DNA from: Coccinella septempunctata
Taxonomy: Eukaryota; Arthropoda; Insecta; Coleoptera; Coccinellidae
Direction: 5' to 3'
Length of the DNA stretch: 64,000 bases
Assembly: GCF_907165205.1 (NCBI RefSeq)
Contig: NC_058192.1
Location: 3,596,001 to 3,660,000, forward strand
Of the stretch, positions 23,401-35,400 are shown piece after piece. The notes under the pieces were generated by a model. That model did not search any database. It worked only from the letters and a program-made list of their open reading frames with translations, and was not told the DNA's origin. Made by a program: the position numbers and the translations under genes. Position 1 is the stretch's first letter, and each line of letters begins with the position of its first letter.

Positions 23401-26400
23401 AATGTCGGCGGAAAATCATTTTTCAGGAGGGACTATTCGATGGCTCTATGGCAGAGCGCCCTGGTTGGGCGGTTATTTATGAAGGCATAAGGGCGTCTGA
23501 TATGTGGGTAGAATGGGGGGGCCTGAAAATTAATTACCGTTTGAGAATTGGGTTAGTTATGCTCCCTACGTCGCGACTGGAGTCGCTGATATTTTATGTA
23601 GCCCCAGATAAGCTAAGAGGGTTTGCAGTTTCGAGTTTCCTTGATCTCGTTTGTGGGTAGATGTGGTGCCTGCTGAAAGTAGTGCTTAAAAGGGACATCG
23701 AAGTGACGAGAGAGATGCATACACCAGTTTTGAAGCTAAAAGTGCCGTATTATGAAGGGAGTAAAGGCTGATTCCTTGTCACAATTTTATTTTTGCAATT
23801 ATTAATTTACACCCAGTATATAATACTCATTTTGAAGGTGATAAAAAATGAACAGAACATGCGAAATGAAATATCAAAACCTCAGTATTCCACAAAAATC
23901 GAGAACCCCAAAAACCACGTTCAAAATCATCTCAACCACGTCGATTCTACCCTATATATACAGTGTGGTCCAGATCGTAACCAAGAAATTTTAACCACGT
24001 ATTCTTCATCAAAAATAAGTCCTAGTGTGTCATATAAACGTATGTCGAGAAATGTTTCCTCTCCGAGATACGGGTGTCAAAATTATAGGAAAAAAAATGT
24101 TTTTTTTCCTATAGCAGCGGTACGGAATATTTTCAGATAAAAATGATACGCTACTGATTTTTCCGACAATAAAAATTACTATTTGAATCCTTATTTAATT
24201 TGGAGCAAATTCGGTCTCCTGACTTTTTGCTATACGAGGCACCGTTTCCGGTTAAAAAATAAAACACATTCTCATGCATGAAGAAATCGTTCACAAAAAT
24301 AGTCTTATTATTATTATGTACCTACCATATCAAATTTTGGCAATTTCTTCAAGCATGAGAATGTGTTTTATTTTTTTAACCGGAAACGGTGCCTCGTACA
24401 CCAAAAAGTCAAGAGACCGAATTTGCTCCAAATTAAATAAGGATTTGAATAGTAATTTTCATTGTCGGAAAAACCACTGGCGTATCATTTTTTATCTGAA
24501 AATATTCAGTCTCGCTGCAGTACACTGGTAAAATAAATAAGGAATGATATTATGCAAAAAGTGTTCCTTGACACTCAAAACCTATGTCTCAAATTTCATG
24601 AAAATATTTCAAGCATTGTGAAAGTTATTAATAAAAAACATTTTTTTTCCTATAATTTTAACACCCCGTATCTCGGAGAGGAAACATTTCTCGACATACG
24701 TTTATATGACAAACTAGGACTTATTTTTGATGAAGAATACGTGGTTAAAATTTCTTGGTTACGATTTGGACCACCCTGTATACCTAACTTCGATTGGCTT
24801 CAAAACAAAATGATCGCGCAAACCTCCATCCATGTTCCGAATGTTCCGGCAACTTTTCACACGCGTAACTGAACACGCCAGAATATTCTTTCGGGCGCAT
24901 ATCAGAACCAACCAACTGATTGGAAGCTAATTATTTCCTTTCGTTTAAACAACACCGCCTATTCAATAGCAAGGGTGGAAAGTTTAGGGAGAATAATCAT
25001 CCGGTCCGGAATTATTGCAAACGAAGGCAACAAGTGTGATATGGAATGTGGAAAATGAATTGGGGCTGAAAGAATGACCAGAGGAATGGTTCAACGGGAA
25101 CTACAACGAAATATGACACAAAATCGATTAATATTCAGTCTAGAATCCACTGAACTGATTGAAAAATGTGCACATTTGAACTTTCACAGCTTCTGTAGCT
25201 ATAGCAATGCTATAGACAGGCATCAATATGGTCAATACAAGGATGGTATCAGAGTACCTGAGTTAACGCGCGACAAGCTAGGCAAGCCACTGAGGTTCCC
25301 TTGGTATGGGAAAATCAGAAGAAGACAGAAACCCCAACAATAGCTAGGAAACATTTAGGGCCTCCTCAAACCTGAAGAATTCACCTGACACCTGACAACG
25401 ATTAGATGACTCCCTGACTTCCTCAGAGACTTATACAAGGACTATTTTGAAACTCAAATATGTCCATCCCCAGACAGAGCTGTATACTGTTCTTGTCTGT
25501 AGCCTAGATGATATTAATCGAAATAAATTCAGATAAATAACATCTATTGATATAAAAATCAACGTAGATGAGGATATAAATCAAAGAAGCTAACCAACAT
25601 CACTCAAAGTATCAACAGAAAGCCTATTACGTCGAGATGCTGACAATGGTTCCGTTCTTATTCGACCTCCTCAGAGCAACGAAAGGAATTGGTCCCTTTA
25701 TTCGTTGCCAGTGGTAGCCACGGTGTATGAATATACCTCAGCGCCACCTGGCAAGAATCTAGGACCAACTCAATGCACTGTGTTAACTCTCCGAGTGAAG
25801 ATCGCAGCGTGTACACTTCTAATGTCATGAACTTTATCGATAGTTGTTCTTTTAATCTTTATTGCTCGGTGTAATCAAAATGTCAGTCGTCGTTTATGAC
25901 TTGAAACCGAAAGATTCATTCGGACATTCCAAGTAGTGAGAAATAGAGGTAGAGACAAAGGGTTTTTCCTCACCTAGCTCCAGATAGAGTTGATTGATGG
26001 TGTCGTAGGTGTCCCAGTAGTATGGCGCACCGCCCTCCTCGACGTCTTTGGCTTTTTGTTGTGCATTCTTGGCTTCCGAAGCAGATGCATTTGGAACAGC
26101 GCCATTCGGGTCTCTGCGGAATATAATACGTGTAATAAAAGTTTAATGTATAACCCTGGTTTTCTCGAATAACCGATTGCGGACTGGAAACTTTGTTTCC
26201 GCTTTTCGATCTTGCGGATCAAGGTCCGATGGTTTGGTAACCTTGATCGTTTCGCGAAATCGTAAATTATCGTGTACGAGACTGGATGAACTGGGAAGTT
26301 GACCAAATCCGCTGGAAATTTTATGACGGCTCCGGAGACAGATTTATTTTATTCCGATATTTTGACGAGTCTGATCCGAGTTGGGAGGAATCCCATATGA

Positions 26401-29400
26401 ATTGGATCATTTCATAACTAGGTTAGGTACATACGATCGATAAGTAGTTTTGAACAAAAATGAGGCGTACCTTTTGAATATCCCTTAAATTTGAGGAAAT
26501 GAACTCCTTTCCCCCCATAGCTCTATAAAAAACAACTGTAATCTTCTTTAACTGACCTCATCTTATTGGGAATTTTTCGGAGGTCAACTTTCGAGTCTCG
26601 TATCTTCCAGGAAAATTTTCGTAGATCTAAATGTGATACATATTTTGAAAGAGCAACTGTTCTAGTAATAAATCTGAGATTTTCATCCATCTCGGCACAA
26701 CCGTTCGGTCTTGACAAATTTTTAACTGGCCCCATCTTTTTGGGAATATTTCGAAGGTCAACTTTCGAGTTCGGTATCTCCCAAACAAATCGTCCTGTAT
26801 CAGAATGTGATACATATCCTGCAACAGCAACTCTTCCACTAATTAATCTCGAAATTTCATGGAGTTCAATGTAATCGTTCAGTCTAGACGATTTTTTAAC
26901 TGATTGACAACTTTTGGGGAAATTTTCGGAGGTCAACTTTCAATACGCGGATCTCCTAGAACAGTCATGGTAGATCTAAATGTGAAACATATTCTGAAAG
27001 AGCAACTTCTTCTAGAAGTAAATAATCTAAAGGTTCTCAAAGGGGTGCAATAGCCCTCATTCGGCAAAGACTCTTTTCCATTCAATTAAATAAAGGGATA
27101 AGTTTCACATAAAGTCCTTAATGGAGAAGGAAAACTTAGGAAGCGGTGTTTTGTTGTTAACCAGTCCGTGGGGAGTATTATGTCAAACCTCGCGATCGTT
27201 TGCGTTAAAACATTTATATGATCCCTAGGGAGTTTTTTCCTTCCTTCATTGCATTTTCGATAGGCTCTTTCGCAATTCGTATTGGTAAAATCTACGTGAG
27301 GACTTGATTTCAAAATTCGATGACGTATGTAACAAATTTTTGAAGATAACGTACCACACGAAAGCAGTAAGGAAAATTTTTAAATGAAGGTAGTCAAAAT
27401 CAAGTCATGGGGCTGAATAAAACCTCCTTATTCTCTCAATAAGAGGTTTCCACGAGGGAAGCAACGCATATATATAAAAAAATTCCTTAGGCACGTGGAA
27501 CATCGTAGGGTTTCGAAATCCAATAATATACAGGTGAAACCGGGGATGGGGGCAATAAATCATAATAAAAAACGTCGACAGGATATAGGGGCACCGAGAG
27601 AAATGATAATTCAGTCGCATAACACAGAAATTTTCCGGGTAGGACAGGCCGCGAACAAAATACGGTTACGTGACCGCAAACATTTCCCGATTTAAACGGT
27701 GTCGACGTAACTGACTGGCATCGATCGGAAAAATATAATGGGGGGAAGCGCTCTCTCATCGTCCGGAATCGGAAGCGTGTGGAAGTCACTCGTAACTCAA
27801 TTGGTTTCGCTTTTCAGCCTTCAATTTTCATGATGTTATCGGTAATTGGGAATGCATCAAGAAGACTCGGTGTTTTTATATTTTTTGCCGAATTTGATGG
27901 GTGATTCTGGGTAGGCTAGAAGCGCCAAGGAATTATTTTATTTTCCGACTTATAAGTCGGGATTATAACCTATAACTTTCGGATTCATAATATCTATCTT
28001 AAGACAGACTCGAATATAAAGATTCTTTTTAGTTGAGGAGACGACGATGCTAAATCGGGATTTACTCGAGCGTCGTGGAGACCTAGTGGATTTTGAAGAT
28101 TAGATGGTAGAAAGAAGAAAAGGTTCTATGATGTATACACTTTCAGCGGTGGGGAAAGCGTCTACAGATTCTGAAAGATGTAAAACAAAAATTGTCAGGT
28201 GTACATACTCGAGCGTGTCAGATTTTCATATAGATGGTTAATCTCGGTGTTGCAGAAGTGTTGACCCATTAATCTGACACTAATCAAGAGGAGTTTTCTT
28301 AATCTGACAGTTTGAAGATGATAACAATGCATTTTTCTTAAATATCTCCTTTCCTGTAACTCTAATCGTTTTTGTATTCATCATCAAAGTCGTAGATACT
28401 TAAATTCTGAACAACTTTTGTCTGAAGCAATTTTTCCTACCCTTACCAGTATTCGAGTTACAGGGCGATAAAGGCCAGGAGCTAAGCCACACATGCGAAA
28501 GACCAAGGTCAATGTAGAAACCCAGTCTAATGTAGTATATTTGTTGCCATATATCTGGAAAACGTTCAAACGTAGAAAAAATTGCTTCGGACATAATTTG
28601 TAGAAAATGTTATGCCCAACAACTTTCATAATCAATGCGAAAACAATTTGAAGACCAGGAGAGTAGATAATTAAATAAAAACTGATTTCTGTGACCTTTA
28701 TGCCTAATTTTCATTGCTCGGCTTGCTGAAACTGTCAGATTATATTTTTTCCATTTTTCTTGAAATCAATAGCTTCAGTATAAGAAAAAAAGTCACCGTG
28801 CTCGAGAATGTACACGTGACGTTTTTTATTTGCAAGTTTGGCGCCCTCCCACACATTTTCGTCACTCTCAAATTGTCAGATTAGGAGAATTTATACTTTT
28901 CCTACAGGGTCCAAGGTATATCTCCTAATATTAATCTGACACGCTCGAGTAAATCCCGAATTTACCTCTTTGGCTTCCCAACTATTTGGGAAATTGAAGA
29001 AATATAACTCATGAAATCGTATAAATCAATCATGTAGTTTCAATTACTTTGCAATTGATTGAATTATTTTCTCCGAGAGAACTTAGTTTGAGTATGTAGG
29101 TACTGTTTTGCTGTAAGAATCTGTACTGTCTGTTATTTTGTGTCGCAATTTTATCGAAAAATTGGTGACTTTCTTTGGAGTTTAGCAGCATTGGATCTCC
29201 TTAGCTTAATCGAATTCATTTTATGATCAATTTGGTTTCTATCAGTTTTGAGCATTTACCACAAAGTTTCGTTAAGCATTCTCCAGCCTTATTCAGGAGT
29301 TCGTCTGTTAATAATTGAAAAAGTTATTCAGTCACTTATCATTCGAAGAAGAATTGTTTTAAACCATTCTCTCTCAGATTAATACAGGGTTTGGTCATTC

Positions 29401-32400
29401 AGATGTTGACCATTCAGTTGATTTATGAATGTAGGTTAGGTTAGATAGGTCGGAACATAAAACATCGTTTTCTTTTACTAGTTAGTGGATGCGCATCTTT
29501 TTCTTCATACTGTGACGACAAAATTGAATGTGTGAATTCTTGCTTACCCCGTTTTGGCAAAATTGCTGAGGTAGTGAATCAGGGCTTTAGCTACTGCTAT
29601 GTCAGTTCGGCTGTAATTGTGTATGAAGAATCCACCTTGGATTAAAGGCAATCCAAGGACATAAGGCAAGTCTTCTCCTCTCACGCTACCAGTCCTCTGA
29701 AAAAAAATCAAAATTGACAACGATACACCAAAAACTGTTTCGAAAAAATACCTAGATCGTCGATAAATCGATTTTATGCGGAAAATTGAGATTTTACCCT
29801 AATATTATCGGTAGAACGAAGACGTTTTGGTGCAATTTGAAATGCTAAAGTTCCTCGAGGAGGGAGATCGTAAAATCTCTCACGATCTCAAAACTGCGAA
29901 AGCATTCTCATCCGGGGCATAAATAACATATTGTCTTCTTCAGCGACAAGTTGAGCGAATGACACTAAACTCATTCAACTTCCCTCATTCCATATTCGAC
30001 GCGACCATCCCAAAGATCTGCATGTATCTGGTATAAAACAGGCGACTTGACGTCCGACCAAAATCAACAAAATATACCGGCATATAGACAGCGTCGTTCT
30101 GAATAATAAAAGAGGTACGAAATGCACAGCAGGTGAGTGTAATTTGGTTTCGGGTGTCCCCTTAATGTCTCTTTCATGGTTGGATCTTCTTATTTTCGAC
30201 CGGATGCTGCCGCGTGGAACCGTCGGCTCGAAATTAAATGAATTTGAGCGAAACCACGCCTGAATTTGCGGATATTTTATCGCCAGTTTTGTCGCCATTA
30301 AAACGGGTTCATTCGGAAGAATTAATACATTTTGTTACAGCTTCGCCACATTCATTTAATGAGAATTTGAATTTTCCGTGAAAGGAATGAAGCTCTAATG
30401 GATGCCCTAGTAAAGCTCCTCGTGTTATGCGTGTTGATTTATATTCGTACGATTGTAATGGTAAGAATATGAGGGCTAATTCGAAGGAGATTTGTACTCA
30501 AGTTGAAAAACATCTCGTGCAGGGTTATTTTTTTCAAGCTCTTCTTGTTGTACGAGGTTTAAAGCAAAAAAATCCAGTGTGAGAGGTGAACATCGCACAT
30601 CATCAAAATAATGTAGAAATTATAACTACATATACTCCGTTCACTTTTATTTTAGCAGTCGGTTGGCCATGGAAATTTTACACATTTCACTCTGTATAGT
30701 ACGAAACTGTGGGGTTATGACGCTTGTCAAAACATTTTTGGGTTTTAAATCAACGATAAGTTGCCCATTCTACGTAAAAGTTTCTGTTCTTACGTTTTTT
30801 ATCACAATGTCGAATCTCTTCGGAAAATATGTGACGAACATAATTGAAGTTTATACAAACTGATTGAAGGCATACCAAATCCAGTTATTTGCATGGAAAA
30901 TACAAGAGATCAGTATAATATCATAATATGCACTAGCTTGAAATGAGTTAATGTTTGTTATCTTCTTTGGCTAAAGTTCGGATACGTTACATCAGTTGTA
31001 AATTTCAAAAATATTAACCCGAAGATGAAATGCATATAAAGCAGTGGTTAGGAATGGGTATCTCCCGAAGGAATTAACAGATAATTACAAGAATGTTAAA
31101 TTCTTCAACAAAAATCATCTTGCATCAATATAAGTAAAAGGAATTAAAGGAAGTTTCAAGTTAAGATGAACTTCACCTTTGAACAAAAATTTCGCATGAA
31201 TAAACAATTAACAAGACAACTGGCGAGTATTTGTGGCTGTTCATCTTAAAACATTGATATAATAACTTATTCTACGATTACATTAATCGAAAATCCAGTA
31301 GTAAACTTTTCGCATTCATTCACTCAAACATAAAATTCTCAAATGCCACCACTTTTTAGGTCTCTCAATAAGAAGAAATTCTTTGTCATCCTCTTCATTC
31401 ACAATCTTTCTGATTGTGGAAATTTTCAGCTGAAATATAAGTCGTTTAGACTCAGATGAAACATTTTATAAATTCTCTCACATTGAATATCTTCGCTACC
31501 GTCTGACGTATTGTGGATTTTAGAATATCAGGGTATAACTATTTGAATGAGCGGACCTGATTTCTAAATAGCACTTCCTGAAACCCTGTCTCTTTTTTCA
31601 ATCACTTTCGGCATTTTCGTTACAAAAATTGATATTAGATGTGTCAACGGCGTTATGACATTAACGACATTTCATGAGTGCCAACCTTACTCCGTTCTAG
31701 TTACAAAAACTTGAGAAAATTATTTCATGGCCAACCGACTGCTAAAATAAATGTGAATGGAGTATAGTAAGTGTCCCACATCAATATTGGATCCATAAAC
31801 ATCTCCACCCCGAAGAAGAAAAACTCTAACGCGATTAACCCCTCCGAGCATCTATCCAAATCTGGACCCAACACGTGATGCATAACTTCCTAAATCGCTC
31901 TTCCTTTCACGCAACAAACGAGCGGATTAGAAAAGCTTCTGCACCAAATTTTTTCCTCGCAAAATACATTATGATACTGGCGAGCCCGATCAACTAATAA
32001 TGGCAGGATTATTGTTGATGGATTATTGCTCAATATCAAACGACGCAGGGAGTCTGTACAGAAAGCCGGTTCACGGAATATTAGGGTAGGAGGTATTACC
32101 CAGTCCTTTGTTTTCGGAAAATTTGCTTCATCAATCAAGATCGGGATCGATGGGATATTGGATGACCCAATCCAGATTTTGTCGCGATTCTCAACCTTTT
32201 CATCGGAGGAAGCAAGAAGGCCTTCATCGATACTCATTCAATAGGCCTCTGAACTAATGGTTGAAATGAGATACAAAACTGAACACTCAGTATAAACGAA
32301 TTCATATTACAACTATTTCTTATGAACGTGCGTCTTAGGATTCGGTAATGTATCAAAATTTTCTCACTACAAGCATGATTAACAAATTAAAGAGGCTGAT

Positions 32401-35400
32401 TTATACACCAGTATGATTTTTTTCGATCTGCGAAGTTGGTGAACTGAAAAACTGATTGGTCAGACCGAACACCTGTAAAACTACATCCTGACCATCAACC
32501 AAGACGTTACTCACCATGGGAAAGTCTCTCTCTCCGTTCTGATGATTGAAATGTAGAAAAAACGTCTTCCCTCCCCTCAAGGCATGCAGGTAACCTATCC
32601 TAATGAGAGGCGCGGCAGTGTGACCGTCACTTAACACGTCCAACGCGGCGTCCCGCACACTCAGCGGATTCTGCGTGGGCCGCTCCCAGTCCGTGTACTC
32701 GTTTTTTAACGTCGAAAATATCTCGTTCAAATGATAGTAATAGGAATTTCTCACGAACGTCCTCAAAATGCGATCGCGCCTGCTCTCGTTAAAGCCGAAT
32801 TCGAGGTCCTGCGCGCTGAGGTCCAGGTAGGACTCGGTGCTGGTCAGGGAGAGGATCAGGTCCCGCTCTGGGAAGTCCGCAAACTCGAAGCCGGCAGAGG
32901 TGGCGACGGTGCTGGAGGTACCACCGCCTGTCGTCAATGGCACATTGGTAGAGGGATTTAGGAGAATCGTACCGTCTACGAACGGTGCGAAACCTGTGGA
33001 AAAAGGTCAATTAATACGCAGTACTAACTTCGGGAAATTATGAGGGTTGAATCAGCTTTTGGGGGAACCTTCCTCCCAATCGGCTACAGAACCAAGATAA
33101 GATGTTCCTAAGGTTTAGGAGGATTTTCCCTAATAGCCGAAGGATCTTATCCTATGAAAAATACTTCGTTACTCTTCATTTGGCCTTGTTGTCCAGTTCT
33201 TGCAATCAGTGTTCGGTTACATGAATTCCAGAAGTGATGGGGTCACCTATTACGAGGATATATTGAAAAATACTTAGCCTACCATAGAACCAAACAAAAT
33301 TTCAATGTCAAAATATTTTATTACTCAACATATTCTCCTCTTGATTGGATACATTTATTACAGCGAACCTGCAACGTCTCTAGACCTTTAAAAAAAAAAC
33401 GTTTCTTGTTGCTCTGCAAACCAGACCTCCACAGCTTTTATTATATCCTCGTTGAAAGAACATTTGGGATCTTTTAAATTTTTTTTTAGTTAAGGAAAGG
33501 GATTATAGTCGGATGTTGCCAAATCTGATGAATAAGGGTGGTGTTCTAGTAATTCAAACCCTAAATCACGAATCTTTTGAATGGAAACATGAGATTTGTG
33601 TGAAAGGGCGTTGTCCTGCAAAAACAAAACACCTTTGGATAGCTTTCCGCGTCTTTTATCTTCAATTCTTTCCCGTAGAGTGGTCAGTAATGTCGAATAG
33701 TAATCTCCGGTTATTGTTCTACCCTTATCCAAAAAATTAATCATGATAACTCCATGGCAATCCCAAAAAACTGAAACAAGAACTTTTCCAGCAGATTTTT
33801 GGACACGAAACATCTTAGGTCTTGGATAACCAGAGTGTCGCCATTCCATCGATTGTTGCTTCGTTTCTGGATCGTAGAAATGTATCCAAGTCTCATCCAT
33901 AGTGACAATTCGGTTTAAGAAGACTACATCGTTTTCAAATCGAGCACAGATCGAACGCGATGCTTCTACCCTTGCAGGCTTTTGGTCAACATTCAAACAT
34001 TTGGGGATCCATTTTGCAGCAATTTTTCTCATGTCCAAATTGACGTGAACTATATGATGAACGCGCTCGTATGAAATATTCAGTGCTTCAGATATACGTT
34101 CCAGCACAATTCGACGGCTTGTTAAAATCATGTCATGAACTGCATCGATATTTTCGGGGACTGACACAGAAAGTGGCCTTCCCGATCGGTCATCATCTTC
34201 AATGGAAAATTTACCTCTTTTGAAGCTTGCAGTCCAATTTTTCACGGTCGCATACGAAGGACATTGATCACCAAGGGTATCAAGAATATCTTCGTAAATC
34301 TGCTTACCTCTTAACCCTTTTAAATACAGGTACTTGATGATGGCTCTATATTCCAACTTTTCGATTTTCACAATTTCGGTGAACATCTTCTTTCTGTTAA
34401 TTTATTGCGTAACTCTGGTTTACTTTTTGGACCTCAAACTTCACACTGACACTTCTAATGAGTTATTGTTCGTTGCCTTGGTAACGCAATATTTTTTTTA
34501 TGCATGGACCTGGTCTAGGCTAACTAGATATCAATACATCCTCGTATACCTTGCACTACAAAAAAATCGAATAAACTGCACGTGGCTCACCTGGTAAAAA
34601 TCTAGGAGATTCGATATTCACACTAAGAAGTTGATCTAATGATTTCAGTCTCAAACAAGGCGCCAGGTCGTCTTCGAGTAGGTCTCCATGACACCCGGTA
34701 TGTTCCGCCACAGTCCTTTTCACATATAACGGGTCCCTTTGAATCGCCCAAGGACTCAGACCCGACCCACTCAGCAGGATCACTCGATGAAGAAGTTCTG
34801 CAACAAATAAGAAATGGCGTTCTTCAGGGCTTGACGTCAATTGAACGATTGATTATATGACCAGGGATTTCATTTCGAATGGGAAAGTCATTAAGACCCG
34901 CTAGAGATGCGGAGGTGGAACGACAAAGAAAAAGATCTCTCGCTCTACTATGTTGAATAAAAAAAAATAATGATGTAAAAAACATTGAGATCTTGAGCAC
35001 AAAACCCGAAGGGCAGTACATTTTTTGTTGAACCCTGAATGATCAAAAAATGATTATTTTGTACGAAGGGATAGATATGACTTTCAGACATGTTTCGAGT
35101 GAAAAACATGAAACTATTTCTGGAAACTTTCGTCTTTCCATCATGGAGAACAAAGGTGCAATTCTTTCAATTCGAAAACTGACTTGATCTTCATATTGAC
35201 ATCCGCATTGAAACATTTCACCGGTCATATCGAATATTCCAGAATATTTCCCATTCGAATAACAATAGCAGTCAGCATGCATGAGTCAGTCGTAAAATCT
35301 TCAGTTATCCCCCAATTTATTCACTGTCGAACGCTCTGTCGTAGTGTTTTACAGCTTTCAAAATAAAAACCGTAGCCTGTTCGAGCAACTTGTACGTTTG

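Larger units (their letters stand above)
18924..25973 (-). other. Neuroligin intron holding R1, FB1 and FB2
   Basis: Between the three elements annotated above (about 3.4 kb in all) the intron has short frames only. The 20521-21518, 22932-23956 and 24783-25973 stretches show no recognisable gene. Confidence 0.55.
26114..29547 (-). other. Neuroligin intron with tandem repeat and 903-bp element
   Basis: Outside the two repeats (26549-27040 and 28056-28958) I see no gene. 27041-28055 contains a few 70-100 codon frames with no recognisable content. Confidence 0.5.

Noticed and set aside
26523..26936. Overlapping 137- and 102-codon frames on both strands
   Set aside because: They are explained by the 174-bp tandem repeat, whose period is a multiple of three.
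29433..29450. GGTTAGGTTAG, resembling the insect telomere repeat
   Set aside because: Only about two units in internal sequence; expected by chance.
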